Shown here: positions 17,488 to 26,923 of the stretch, piece by piece
Numbering within the stretch: the stretch's first letter is position 1
Layout of the letters: each line of letters starts with the position of its first letter
Origin: Hyphococcus formosus
GTDB taxonomy: Bacteria; Pseudomonadota; Alphaproteobacteria; Caulobacterales; Parvularculaceae
Assembly: GCF_046736345.1 (NCBI RefSeq)
Contig: NZ_CP157210.1
Location: 558,001-622,000 of the forward strand
DNA length: 64,000 bases
Direction: 5' to 3'
Notes under the pieces: model-generated
What the model was told of the DNA's origin: nothing
The model's database searches: none
Seen by the model: only the letters and a program-made list of their open reading frames with translations
Translations under genes and position numbers: made by a program

Positions 17488-17946
17488 ATGCTCAGAGAGC
17501 AAATTGAAACAGGTTTAAAAGCGGCAATGAAAGCCAAAGATTCGAAGCTGCGCGTGGCAACGCTGCGGCTCATCAATGCTGCCATCAAGGATCGCGATAT
17601 TGCGGCGCGGAGCGAAGACCGCTGTGAGGGCGCGACCGAAGAGGAAATTTTGTCGATCCTCACCAAAATGGTGAAGCAGCGCGAGGAAAGCGCAAATGCC
17701 TTTGAAAAGGGCGGCCGGCCCGAACTGGCCGAACAGGAGCGCGCCGAAATCGACGTGATTCGCGAATTCCTGCCGCGTCAGCTGTCTGCGGATGAAATCG
17801 AAAAAGCCGTTGCGGAAGTCATCAAGGAATATGATGCCTCGGGCCTTAAAGACATGGGTAAGTGCATGGGTGCGCTCAAAGATCGGTACAACGGATCGAT
17901 GGATTTCGGTAAAGCCGGAAAACTCATGAAAGAAAATCTTTCCTAG
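17488..17946 (+). CDS. GatB/YqeY domain protein
   Basis: A 152-residue protein of the YqeY family, which shares the C-terminal tRNA-binding-like helical domain of GatB. Visible markers: MLREQIETGLKAAMKAKDSKLRVATLRLINAAIKD at the start, an ILTKMVKQREESANAFEKGGRPELAE middle, and DMGKCMGALKDRYNGSMDFGKAG near the end. The frame is open to a TTG at 17452, but ATG 17488, after GGAG with 6-nt spacing, gives the usual length. In alphaproteobacteria yqeY often sits between carA and dnaG; here dnaG is 5 kb further right. Confidence 0.87.
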   Translation: MLREQIETGLKAAMKAKDSKLRVATLRLINAAIKDRDIAARSEDRCEGATEEEILSILTKMVKQREESANAFEKGGRPELAEQERAEIDVIREFLPRQLSADEIEKAVAEVIKEYDASGLKDMGKCMGALKDRYNGSMDFGKAGKLMKENLS

Positions 17947-17955
17947 ATTTTCATC

Positions 17956-17983
17956 GCGGCGCTAACCCTTTGGCTAGCGCCGC
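17956..17983 (+). terminator. hairpin terminator after yqeY
   Basis: GCGGCGCTA at 17956-17964 pairs perfectly with TAGCGCCGC at 17975-17983 over a 10-nt loop, 10 bp past the stop. The downstream tract is only ATTTGA, so it is a moderate intrinsic terminator. Confidence 0.6.
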
Positions 17984-18057
17984 ATTTGACCAAGCTTAAA
18001 AAATCATCCTCTATAAAAAAAGCTGTCCGTCAGGCGGCTTAATGGGGGGTGAGGTAT

Positions 18058-19257
18058 ATGGCTGTCTCCGACTCTGTAACCGGTGCATTCGCGACGATCG
18101 ATCGACGGCGGTATGACCTCGACTGGCTGCGGGCCATCGCTTTTGGTCTATTGATTTTTTATCATATCGGCATGTTTTACGTGAGCTGGGATTGGCACGT
18201 AAAAAGCGTTTATGCGGGGCTGGCCGCCGAGCCCTTGATGCGCATCGTCAATCCATGGCGGCTTGCGCTTTTGTTTTATATATCCGGCGTCGCTGTTCGG
18301 TTCTCGACCGATAAACTCCCGTCACGATCTCAATTTGCATCATCTCGACTATTGCGGCTCGGTCTTCCGATATTGGCGGGCATGGCTTTTTTTGTGTCGC
18401 CGCAAGCATATTTCGAGCTTCGTCAAGCGCAGCTGATAGAACCGGGTTATTTTCCGTTCTATTTAAATTACCTCGATTTCAATCAACTTTACCCGATCAT
18501 CACGCCGACCTGGAACCATCTTTGGTATATCGTCTATTTATTGGTGTACATATTATTGATCACACCATTTCTTCCAATGCTGCGGAGTTTGGCGGAAGGG
18601 CATGTGGCGAAAGCGTTAAACTGGATCGCTGGCGGCCCAGTTCGGCTTATCCTTTTCGTGCCGATTCCGTTCATCATTTACGAATTGTGGTTGTCGCCGC
18701 AATTTCCAACGACCCACAATCTGGTCTATGATTGGGCAAACCATGCCCATCGCTTTTCGATTTTCTTACTGGGTTATTTCACCGCAAAACATATACGATT
18801 TTGGGATAGCGTTGACCGCACGCTGCCATTGGCAGCAGGCATCATCATCGGTGTTTTGGCGCTTCCGCTTGTGAATATTCCGGGATTGGCGGATATTCCG
18901 TTTTTAGGGGCAGTGGTCGGCGTTTTATATGCGTGGTCGTTTATCGTTTTATTGATGGCCATGGCGCAGCGCTATTTAAACCGCCCGTCGGCGGCACTAA
19001 GATATGTAACGGGCGCGGTGTTTTGTTTTTATATCCTGCACCAGACAATTATTATCATCGTTGGCTATTATTTGACGCAATTGAATTTGGGCGTATGGCC
19101 TGAGTTTCTCGTGCTGACCGTCTCGACGATTGCGGGATGTATCGCAGGATATGAGACCGCCCGGCGTATTCCCTTTGTGCGGATCATGTTCGGCATAAAG
19201 ACGAATAGCGGGAAGGCGCAAAGCCCATGCAAAACCTCTAACGCTCTATTGGGTTAA
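18058..19257 (+). CDS. acyltransferase 3 family membrane protein
   Basis: A 399-residue polytopic protein with about ten membrane helices. The N-terminal DLDWLRAIAFGLLIFYHIGMFYV gives the conserved Arg and His of the acyltransferase 3 (OafA/MdoC) family; a PTWNHLWYIVYLLVY motif matches the MdoC-like subgroup. Members transfer acetyl or succinyl groups across the membrane to glycans. I used ATG 18058, after GGTGAGG, rather than GTG 18049. It converges on the next gene with a 4-nt overlap (19254-19257). Substrate unknown; another family member is at 56606. Confidence 0.85.
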   Translation: MAVSDSVTGAFATIDRRRYDLDWLRAIAFGLLIFYHIGMFYVSWDWHVKSVYAGLAAEPLMRIVNPWRLALLFYISGVAVRFSTDKLPSRSQFASSRLLRLGLPILAGMAFFVSPQAYFELRQAQLIEPGYFPFYLNYLDFNQLYPIITPTWNHLWYIVYLLVYILLITPFLPMLRSLAEGHVAKALNWIAGGPVRLILFVPIPFIIYELWLSPQFPTTHNLVYDWANHAHRFSIFLLGYFTAKHIRFWDSVDRTLPLAAGIIIGVLALPLVNIPGLADIPFLGAVVGVLYAWSFIVLLMAMAQRYLNRPSAALRYVTGAVFCFYILHQTIIIIVGYYLTQLNLGVWPEFLVLTVSTIAGCIAGYETARRIPFVRIMFGIKTNSGKAQSPCKTSNALLG

Positions 19258-20663
19258 TGCAGCGGCGCGCCGATATTTTGTTTTCTAAACAGGCTCATAT
19301 TATGCCCTTTCAGGAAAGCAATCTCATTGTCTATATTTTGGTGTTCCGCTGCGAAATAGGAAAGTGCGTCCTCGTCTACTTGTGGCGCGGTGGTCACAAT
19401 TACTCTCAGTGACTCGCTTCGCTCGAGTTTATGTTCGAAATAATTATTTCCGACATTGACGCAATTACCGATTTTTAGAGTCACAAATAGCGCGAACAAA
19501 GTTGGCAATATGTGACGCGGGAATGTCACTTGCGAGAGCCCTTTGGTTGTCAGGAAAAACAATCCTACTAGGCCGAGCCAGAGAAAATTACCGAAGGAAA
19601 TGTAACGGCTGACGAACGCCTGATCTGGCCCTAACTCGGCGGCGCGACCAAAGGATGTCAGGGATGCTGCACCGAGGGCGTAAATGATAAACGCAAGAAA
19701 GGGAAGCAACGGGAAAATCGTCTCGGCCTTAATTGGGGTCTTGCGTGCGATCAAAGTAAGGCCAACGCCGATTATAACCAGCAAGGGTATCGTCAGGTTA
19801 GAAGCAAAACGCACAACCGGGCTCGCGATATAGTTCGTAATAAATGTCAGATGAAGAATTACCGCTTCAAGGCCAGTGACTTTGTTTTCGACATCCATAG
19901 TCATCGGGTCGCCATTTGGCATGCCGAGATAAATCCATACCACCGCGCCCGAAAATACTACCCAGCCGAAGAAACATAAAAGTGTTTTGTTCAGTTTGAA
20001 TTCTTTGGCTGACCATCGAACGAGCAGGATTGCCAGTCCGATCGGTAATAGCGCAAGTCCAGTGCCAAAGGCGAGAATCGCGATGGTCGCGGATATACCT
20101 GCACCTATAGTTGCGAGGGCGGTTAGGTGCCTTTGGGTAAGGAAGTTAATCGACCAAATTGCACCGGCTGTGTTGATGAAAACCGCGACCTGCCAACCCC
20201 ATAACCAGTTTGCAGACTGATCGAGTGACCACCAGATCAATGCCGAAACGCCAAGGAGCCAAGGAAAAACATTACCGGCGTCCAGCAATTCCGTTGATCG
20301 CTGGATAATGCGGAACAATCCAATAAACCCAACAAAAGCAAAGCCAAGACTCGCGACGATTTCCCAATCATGATTGAGGCCAGTTATTTTTGCGATGGCC
20401 AAAAGGACAACATAAGCACTTGTATGCCAGTGGGAACCATGCAGTTCAAAAAGGTCCGCCCATTTTAATGATCCGTCCTCCATCCGTTCATAGATACGAA
20501 CGAGATCCCAATGATCCATATACGGAAATTCAAAATGTAAAGAGAGCGCGAAAATCGCGGTAATAATAAAAAACAAAAGAGGAAAGAGGTAGATATGCAT
20601 CCATGGGTGCTGTCGCCACCATGATTGCAATCCTTGCTTCGCTGAATGAAGATATCCGATCAT
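19254..20663 (-). CDS. polytopic membrane protein, GT-C-like, unknown
   Basis: About 469 residues with roughly eleven hydrophobic segments. The first loop after helix 1 contains PYMDHWDLVRIYERM and, further on, FELHGSHWHTSAY, an acidic-plus-His arrangement like the external loop of GT-C lipid-sugar glycosyltransferases. No database name is recognised. ATG 20663 is used; the frame also opens at TTG 20696 with a weak AAGAG site. The C-terminal tail (about 60 residues) is hydrophilic. It overlaps the convergent acyltransferase 3 gene, hinting at a shared surface-glycan role, which is inference. Confidence 0.6.
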   Translation of the reverse strand: MIGYLHSAKQGLQSWWRQHPWMHIYLFPLLFFIITAIFALSLHFEFPYMDHWDLVRIYERMEDGSLKWADLFELHGSHWHTSAYVVLLAIAKITGLNHDWEIVASLGFAFVGFIGLFRIIQRSTELLDAGNVFPWLLGVSALIWWSLDQSANWLWGWQVAVFINTAGAIWSINFLTQRHLTALATIGAGISATIAILAFGTGLALLPIGLAILLVRWSAKEFKLNKTLLCFFGWVVFSGAVVWIYLGMPNGDPMTMDVENKVTGLEAVILHLTFITNYIASPVVRFASNLTIPLLVIIGVGLTLIARKTPIKAETIFPLLPFLAFIIYALGAASLTSFGRAAELGPDQAFVSRYISFGNFLWLGLVGLFFLTTKGLSQVTFPRHILPTLFALFVTLKIGNCVNVGNNYFEHKLERSESLRVIVTTAPQVDEDALSYFAAEHQNIDNEIAFLKGHNMSLFRKQNIGAPLH

Positions 20664-20796
20664 TTCTTGTGCGTTTTGCAGGGCATGAGCCGCCAATTAT
20701 TGAATGCTCTTACTATTCTTATCAATATTAGCGCAATTCTGTGAATATTTTTTGCGGGGCGCACAAATTGCGGCGTTGGGGGCTGCTAACTAAAAA

Positions 20797-20821
20797 AAAC
20801 GGCACCCAATGGGTGCCGTTT
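20797..20821 (-). terminator. intrinsic terminator of typA
   Basis: AAACGGCACCC (20797-20807) and GGGTGCCGTTT (20811-20821) form a perfect 11-bp stem with an AAT loop. Read on the minus strand the stem is followed by a run of T (complement of the A8 at 20792-20799). It lies about 50 bp past the typA stop. Confidence 0.9.
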
Positions 20822-20850
20822 AATTCTGGGGATCGCTAGCCAACCTAACG

Positions 20851-20866
20851 AGTGAGAGCTCTCACT
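20851..20866. repeat. perfect 16-bp palindrome after typA
   Basis: AGTGAGAG followed directly by CTCTCACT, a perfect palindrome with no loop, lies 4 bp beyond the typA stop codon and about 30 bp before its terminator. It may be a protein-binding site or part of 3'-end structure; no role is evident. Confidence 0.6.
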
Positions 20867-20869
20867 CCA

Positions 20870-22726
20870 TCAGCCTTGAAGATTGTCCTTCGCGCGCTTT
20901 TTGCGCAGATGCGGTTTCAAGGCAATTTTCCGAAGGCGGATAGATTTCGGTGTGACCTCCACCAGTTCGTCATCATCGATATAGGCGATTGCCTGTTCGA
21001 GCGACATGCGTTTCGGCGGGGTAAGCTTAACCGCATCATCCTTGCCAGCGGCGCGGATATTGGTTAGCTGTTTCGCTTTTAGCGGATTCACATCAAGGTC
21101 ATTCGGCTTTGCGTTTTCGCCGACGATCATGCCCTCATAGATTTGCTCGCCGGGCTGAATGAACATCACGCCGCGTTCTTCGAGATTCCAAATCGCATAG
21201 GGCACCGCAGTACCATCGCCGTTCGAAATCAACACGCCATTGCGGCGTCCTTCGATCGGGCCTTTATGCGGCGCATGCTCAAGATAAGATCGGTTCATAA
21301 CGCCGGTCCCGCGGGTATCCGTCAGGAACTCGCCATGATAGCCAATCAGCGCGCGCGAGGGCACATGCATGATGAGGCGCGTTTTACCTGCGCCTGCCGG
21401 TTTCATCTCGACGAGATCAGCTTTTTTCTGGGAAAGCTTTTCAATGACGACACCGGAATAATCATCATCTACATCAATGACGACTTCTTCGATTGGCTCT
21501 AGTGCCTGACCATTTTCATCAAGGCGTGTAACAACGCGCGGACGCGATACCGCAAGCTCAAACCCTTCGCGGCGCATATTCTCGATCAAAACGCCGAGCT
21601 GCAACTCGCCGCGACCAGCGACTTCGAAAGCGTCCTTGGATTCCGTCTCAGTGATCGTAATCGCCACATCGCCTTCGGCCTGACGCATCAGGCGTTCGCG
21701 AATGACGCGCGATTGAACCTTGTCACCTTCGCGGCCCGCAAGCGGTGAATCGTTCGGTGCAAGGGTGATCGAGAGGGTCGGCGGGTCAATTGGCTGTGCG
21801 GGCAGAGCATCCGTGACCGCCATATCGCAAAGCGTATCCGAGACAGATGCTTTAGAAAAACCGGCAATCGCAATAATATCGCCCGGTGCCGCTTCATCGA
21901 CCGGTTGGCGTTTCAGACCACGGAACGCGAGCACTTTGCTGACGCGCGCCTGCTCAATCAGGTTTCCATCGCGCGACAATGCTTTCATGGTAACGCCCGG
22001 TTTCGCCTTACCGGAAATGATCCGTCCCGTGAGGATACGGCCCAGAAACGGATCGGCCTCCAGGGTTGTCGCCAACATGCGGAATGGTTCGTCCGCCGCA
22101 TTTTCGGCAACGGTGGGGGCAGGGATACGGTCGAGAATGGTTTCAAAAAGCGGGATCAAATTCTCGCGCGGACCTTCGAGCGAATGATCCGCCCAGCCAT
22201 CACGGCCAGCGGCATAGACAACGGGGAAATCCAGTTGCTCGTCATTTGCGCCGAGAGCCGCAAACAAATCAAACGCCGCATCAAGCGCAGTGTCCGGATC
22301 GGCGCTCGGGCGATCCACCTTGTTGAGAACCACGATAGGCTTCATGCCGAGTGCCAACGCCTTTGAAAGAACGAACTTCGTTTGCGGCATTGGCCCTTCG
22401 GTCGCGTCAATAAGAAGTAGGCAACCATCCACCATCGATAGGATGCGTTCGACTTCGCCGCCGAAATCTGCGTGTCCGGGCGTATCGACAATATTCAGTC
22501 GAACCGGCTCGTCGCCGCCTTCCCAAAGAACGCTTGTACATTTCGCAAGGATGGTAATGCCGCGTTCCCGTTCGATGTCATTAGAGTCCATCGCCCGTTC
22601 GGCCATATCGGAATTTTCGCGAACCGCACCGGACTGGCGGAGCATCTCGTCGACAAGGGTGGTCTTTCCATGATCGACATGTGCGATGATGGCTAGATTG
22701 CGGAGGGGTATATTGCGTTGCGTCAT
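20870..22726 (-). CDS. typA: translational GTPase TypA/BipA
   Basis: Ribosome-associated GTPase of the EF-G-like family, needed for growth at low temperature and under stress and for late 50S assembly. From ATG 22726 it has 618 residues. G1 is AHVDHGKTTL, switch II region DTPGHADFGGEVERIL, G4 NKVDRP; the middle holds domains II and III (QLGVLIENMRREGFELAVSRP) and the C-terminus YIDDDELVEVTPKSIRLRK. The frame is open to 22828 but the extra residues are basic and unlike TypA. It is divergent from dnaG with a 150-bp gap. Confidence 0.96.
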   Translation of the reverse strand: MTQRNIPLRNLAIIAHVDHGKTTLVDEMLRQSGAVRENSDMAERAMDSNDIERERGITILAKCTSVLWEGGDEPVRLNIVDTPGHADFGGEVERILSMVDGCLLLIDATEGPMPQTKFVLSKALALGMKPIVVLNKVDRPSADPDTALDAAFDLFAALGANDEQLDFPVVYAAGRDGWADHSLEGPRENLIPLFETILDRIPAPTVAENAADEPFRMLATTLEADPFLGRILTGRIISGKAKPGVTMKALSRDGNLIEQARVSKVLAFRGLKRQPVDEAAPGDIIAIAGFSKASVSDTLCDMAVTDALPAQPIDPPTLSITLAPNDSPLAGREGDKVQSRVIRERLMRQAEGDVAITITETESKDAFEVAGRGELQLGVLIENMRREGFELAVSRPRVVTRLDENGQALEPIEEVVIDVDDDYSGVVIEKLSQKKADLVEMKPAGAGKTRLIMHVPSRALIGYHGEFLTDTRGTGVMNRSYLEHAPHKGPIEGRRNGVLISNGDGTAVPYAIWNLEERGVMFIQPGEQIYEGMIVGENAKPNDLDVNPLKAKQLTNIRAAGKDDAVKLTPPKRMSLEQAIAYIDDDELVEVTPKSIRLRKIALKPHLRKKRAKDNLQG

Positions 22727-22876
22727 AGTGGCGGGACGTGCGCGTTTTCTGGAAATATAGCAAGCCCTTTGGCGTAGAAAAGAGCGGTAAAGGCATGCTA
22801 TGCGCCGCGTTCGGTTGCGCTTATACATCTATATCGCGCACTGTTTTCGTCAGCTGCCAAACCTGATTGAGCCAAT

Positions 22877-24832
22877 ATGGTCCGTTTCACACCTGATTTT
22901 CTAGATGAACTGAAAGCCCGTTTGCGGCCTTCGGATGTCATCGGGCGATATGTGAAGCTAAAGAAGCAAGGCAATGAATGGGCTGGGCTTTCGCCCTTCA
23001 ACCAAGAGAAAACGCCAAGCTTTTTTGTGAATGATCAAAAGGGCTTTTACCATTGCTTTTCGACCGGCAAGCATGGCGATGTCATCTCCTTTCTGCAGGA
23101 AACCCAGCGCCTGACCTTTTATGAGGCGGTGGAGCGACTAGCCGAAGAGGCCGGATTGCCGCTTCCTGTCGAAACGCCCGTCGAGGCCGCCCGGGCCGAA
23201 AAAGCCAAAGGCCTTGCGGAGGCATGCGGCGCGGCGGCGAAATTCTTTGCCAATATGCTGCACCGGTCCGATGGCCTTGGGGCAATGGATTATCTGCGCG
23301 GTCGGGAAGTAACGGATGCACAGATTGAGCAATTCCAGATCGGCTACAGTCCCGGCGGACGGAATGTCCTCAAGGATTATCTGATCAATCAGGGTTTTAC
23401 TGACGAGGTCCTGATTGAGGCAGGGCTTGTCATCAAACCCGAAGATGGTTCGGCGAGCTATGACAGATTTCGAAACCGGATCATGTTCCCGATTTTTGGG
23501 GCCCGCGATCGCGTGATCGCTTTTGGGGGGCGGGCGCTTGATCCAAATGCGCGCGCGAAATATCTCAATTCGCCCGAGACACCCTTATTCCATAAGGGAT
23601 CGGTGCTTTATAATTTCACGGCGGCGCGGATGGCGGCGGCGGAAGACAAGGCCCCGCTCATTGTTTGTGAAGGCTATATGGATGTGATCGCGCTTTGGGG
23701 CGCTGGCATTCGGCGCGCGGTTGCACCATTGGGCACGGCACTCACCGAAGATCAAATCGCGCTTTTATGGCGCGCATCCGATGAACCGGTTTTGTGTTTC
23801 GACGGTGACAAGGCTGGTATCGGGGCCGCTTATCGTTCGATTGATCGGGCCTTGCCGCTATTAAAGCCCGGAAAGTCGCTCAACTTTGCCTTTTTACCGC
23901 ACGGACAAGACCCTGATGATCTTGTGCGGTCCGAAGGGGCAGGCGCGATGAATGAGGTCCTCGAAAACTCGCGTCCGCTTGTTGATGTGCTGTGGGAGCG
24001 AGAAATAACGACCCGTTCGCTCGAAACGCCAGAGCGCCGCGCGGCTTTGCGTGCGCATATGCGCGATCTCGTAAAAGCGATTACCGATAAAGACGTTCGT
24101 GGTGCCTATGGCGAAGAGTTGAGCCAGCGCTTGAGTGCGCAATTCAAACCGGCTCCGCGCGGGGATTACAACCGAGGCGAGCAAAAGCGTTTTACGCCTA
24201 AGCCTCAAGGTAGTCGCGGGGGCGGGCGAAAATCAGGGCAGGGCTTTCGATTTGCCGATGCGCCGCGACCAACACCGGGGCTTAAGGGCCCATCGCAATG
24301 GGTGCGCGAAGCAACTTTACTATTGGCGGCGATAAACCATCCAGCGTTGATCGAGCGCCATGAAAACGCGTTTTTTGGTCTCGAACTTGTCGATTCTGAC
24401 CTTAAACTGCTCCTCGCAGAGGTTTTAACCGCAATTTCCACAGACCCAGCACTTGACAGCGCTGGGTTGAAAAGCCATCTCAGCCAGACCGGCGCAGCAA
24501 GAAGCTTGGAGCGGATCGTTAAGGATTCACAGCTCTCGAAACATAAATTCTTGCGCCCCGACACAGAGATTGACGAGGTAGAACAGGGGTTCGTGAACGC
24601 CCTGGCGCATCACCTGTTTGAATCGACCCACAAGCAGGAGGTCGCCCGCTCGGCGTCTCAGATATTCACAGATGGCGACGATGCATGGAAAGCGGCGACG
24701 GCCGCGCGTGAGGAATTAATCAATTCGAGCAAAGGGTCCGGGGAAGATACCGCAGACGGGGGTTCGTCTGGTGGTCTGGTTGATGCGCTCGAACGGATGA
24801 AACAAACCGTAGAAAAAAAATTCGGTCGGTAA
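22877..24832 (+). CDS. dnaG: DNA primase DnaG
   Basis: Makes RNA primers for replication. The 651-residue protein has an N-terminal zinc-ribbon-like domain (1-100), the TOPRIM core (VCEGYMDVIAL with catalytic Glu; CFDGDKAGIGAAYR with the two Asp) and a C-terminal DnaB-interaction region. The four positions that bind zinc in E. coli (Cys40, His43, Cys61, Cys64) correspond here to Ser39, Asn42, Cys60 and Thr63, so only one ligand remains; GLSPFNQEKTPSF keeps the rest of the fold. The sequence between residues 430 and 475 is Gly/Arg/Lys-rich linker. rpoD begins 13 bp after its stop, the usual dnaG-rpoD pair. Confidence 0.96.
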   Translation: MVRFTPDFLDELKARLRPSDVIGRYVKLKKQGNEWAGLSPFNQEKTPSFFVNDQKGFYHCFSTGKHGDVISFLQETQRLTFYEAVERLAEEAGLPLPVETPVEAARAEKAKGLAEACGAAAKFFANMLHRSDGLGAMDYLRGREVTDAQIEQFQIGYSPGGRNVLKDYLINQGFTDEVLIEAGLVIKPEDGSASYDRFRNRIMFPIFGARDRVIAFGGRALDPNARAKYLNSPETPLFHKGSVLYNFTAARMAAAEDKAPLIVCEGYMDVIALWGAGIRRAVAPLGTALTEDQIALLWRASDEPVLCFDGDKAGIGAAYRSIDRALPLLKPGKSLNFAFLPHGQDPDDLVRSEGAGAMNEVLENSRPLVDVLWEREITTRSLETPERRAALRAHMRDLVKAITDKDVRGAYGEELSQRLSAQFKPAPRGDYNRGEQKRFTPKPQGSRGGGRKSGQGFRFADAPRPTPGLKGPSQWVREATLLLAAINHPALIERHENAFFGLELVDSDLKLLLAEVLTAISTDPALDSAGLKSHLSQTGAARSLERIVKDSQLSKHKFLRPDTEIDEVEQGFVNALAHHLFESTHKQEVARSASQIFTDGDDAWKAATAAREELINSSKGSGEDTADGGSSGGLVDALERMKQTVEKKFGR

Positions 24833-24845
24833 GGAATTTTGCGAA

Positions 24846-26819
24846 ATGGCGAATAAAGCGGCGGCGAAAAAAGAGGCGGATACACCAGAAAGCGGTGATG
24901 GTCCGATCCTCGATCTTACAGACGCGCATGTGAAAAAGCTGATTAAGACAGCAAAAGCGCGCGGATATGTAACCTATGATGAGCTGAACAAAGTTCTGCC
25001 ATCCGAAGAAGTCTCTTCAGAACAAATCGAAGACATCATGTCCCAACTCTCTGAGATGGGCATCAATGTCGTTGAAAACGAAGAGGAAGATGACGACGAT
25101 GCGGCCCCCGAAGAGGAACCGGCGTCGAAGTCAAAAGCCGTTGCCGTCAAAGAAGAAAAGAAATCCGGCGTTGTAACGACCAATACCGGCGCATCAGCCG
25201 ACCGGACGGATGATCCGGTTCGGATGTATCTGCGCGAGATGGGCACGGTTGAGCTTCTGTCGCGTGAGGGCGAGATCGCCATCGCAAAACGGATCGAGGC
25301 GGGGCGCGAAACAATGATCCGCGCGCTTTGCGAATCTTCGTTGACCTTTGAGGCGATCACAGTCTGGCGTGACGAGCTTCAAGAAGGCCGCGTTTTGCTG
25401 CGCGATATTATCGACCTTGATGCGACCTATGGCGGTGGGCCCGAAGCCCGCCCAGACATGACCCAGCCGGAAGTGGCCGAACGGGTCAATCGCGAGGAAG
25501 CCGAGAAAGCGGAAACGCAAGAAGACGATGATGACGATTTCGACGAAGGCGCGCTATCGCTCTCTGCGATGGAAGCGGAACTTCGCGATGGCGTTATGCT
25601 TACCTTCGACGAGATTTCCGAAGACTATAAAAAGCTCCGTCGCCTTCAGGACATCATGATCGAAGAGCAGCTCAAAGGTGATGACCTTTCTGCTTCTCAG
25701 ACGCGGCGTTTCAAAAAGCTGCAAAAAGAGATTGTCGAGCGGGTTCGTTCGGTTCGCCTAAACAATCAGCGTATCGAAGCGCTGGTTGAGCAGCTATACG
25801 ACATCAACCGCCGCTTGATGGCGCTTGAAGGCAAGTTGGTTCGCCTGGCTGATAGCTATGGCGTCAATCGTCAGGAATTCTTGGCGGACTATATCGGTTC
25901 GGAACTCGACCCAGAGTGGTTTGACCGTATCTCGAAAAAAACCGGAAAAGGCTGGGTGAACTTCACCACCAAAGCCGCCGATCAGGTTCAGTTAATCCGT
26001 GATGAGATCGGTGATCTTGCGACGGAAACTGGCCTCACGGTTCAGGACTTCCGCCGTATTGTTTCCATGGTGCAAAAAGGTGAGCGTGAAGCGCGCATCG
26101 CGAAGAAAGAAATGGTCGAGGCGAATTTGCGTCTCGTGATTTCAATCGCCAAGAAATACACCAATCGCGGGCTGCAATTCCTTGACCTCATCCAAGAGGG
26201 CAATATCGGCCTGATGAAAGCGGTGGATAAATTCGAATATCGCCGGGGTTATAAATTCTCGACCTATGCAACATGGTGGATTCGTCAGGCGATTACCCGC
26301 TCCATCGCGGACCAAGCTCGCACGATCCGTATTCCGGTGCACATGATCGAAACGATCAACAAGATCGTCCGGACATCGCGCCAGATGCTGCATGAAATTG
26401 GCCGCGAACCAACGCCGGAAGAGCTGGCGGAAAAACTTTCCATGCCGCTCGAAAAAGTTCGTAAGGTGATGAAAATCGCAAAAGAACCAATCTCGCTCGA
26501 AACGCCGATCGGCGACGAGGAAGATTCGCATCTTGGTGACTTCATCGAAGACAAAAATACGATCCTGCCGATTGATGCGGCGATCCAATCGAACCTTCGC
26601 GAGACAACAACGCGGGTTCTGGCGTCACTAACACCGCGCGAAGAGCGCGTCCTGCGGATGCGTTTTGGCATTGGTATGAATACAGACCATACGCTCGAAG
26701 AGGTCGGTCAACAATTCTCGGTTACGCGCGAACGTATCCGCCAGATCGAGGCCAAAGCCCTCCGTAAACTGAAACACCCAAGCCGCTCACGCAAATTGCG
26801 CAGCTTCTTGGATAACTAA
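24846..26819 (+). CDS. rpoD: RNA polymerase sigma factor RpoD (sigma-70)
   Basis: Primary sigma factor, 657 residues. Region 1.1 is followed by a highly acidic linker (ENEEEDDDDAAPEEEP, residues about 77-92) and region 1.2 DPVRMYLREMGTVELLSREGEIAIAKRIE. The non-conserved domain is present. Region 2 reads MVEANLRLVISIAKKYTNRGLQFLDLIQEGNIGLMKAVDKFEYRRGYKFSTYATWWIRQA in full agreement with sigma-70, and region 4 ends TREERVLRMRFGIG...RERIRQIEAKALRKLKHPSRS (key blocks only). It is co-transcribed with dnaG and closed by a strong terminator. Confidence 0.98.
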   Translation: MANKAAAKKEADTPESGDGPILDLTDAHVKKLIKTAKARGYVTYDELNKVLPSEEVSSEQIEDIMSQLSEMGINVVENEEEDDDDAAPEEEPASKSKAVAVKEEKKSGVVTTNTGASADRTDDPVRMYLREMGTVELLSREGEIAIAKRIEAGRETMIRALCESSLTFEAITVWRDELQEGRVLLRDIIDLDATYGGGPEARPDMTQPEVAERVNREEAEKAETQEDDDDDFDEGALSLSAMEAELRDGVMLTFDEISEDYKKLRRLQDIMIEEQLKGDDLSASQTRRFKKLQKEIVERVRSVRLNNQRIEALVEQLYDINRRLMALEGKLVRLADSYGVNRQEFLADYIGSELDPEWFDRISKKTGKGWVNFTTKAADQVQLIRDEIGDLATETGLTVQDFRRIVSMVQKGEREARIAKKEMVEANLRLVISIAKKYTNRGLQFLDLIQEGNIGLMKAVDKFEYRRGYKFSTYATWWIRQAITRSIADQARTIRIPVHMIETINKIVRTSRQMLHEIGREPTPEELAEKLSMPLEKVRKVMKIAKEPISLETPIGDEEDSHLGDFIEDKNTILPIDAAIQSNLRETTTRVLASLTPREERVLRMRFGIGMNTDHTLEEVGQQFSVTRERIRQIEAKALRKLKHPSRSRKLRSFLDN

Positions 26820-26821
26820 TT

Positions 26822-26850
26822 AAAAAAGCCCCGGTTTTCCGGGGCTTTTT
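26822..26850 (+). terminator. intrinsic terminator of rpoD
   Basis: AAAAAGCCCCGG and CCGGGGCTTTTT form a 12-bp stem around TTTT directly after the rpoD stop, followed by T. Because the upstream arm begins with A residues it can also serve the converging gene at 26924. Confidence 0.93.
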
Positions 26851-26923
26851 AGTATGCAATTTCCAAAATCGGCGAAATGCGCCTTTCTAGATCGTGTCAT
26901 CGGCTGTTGGGCTATTGGCTTAA

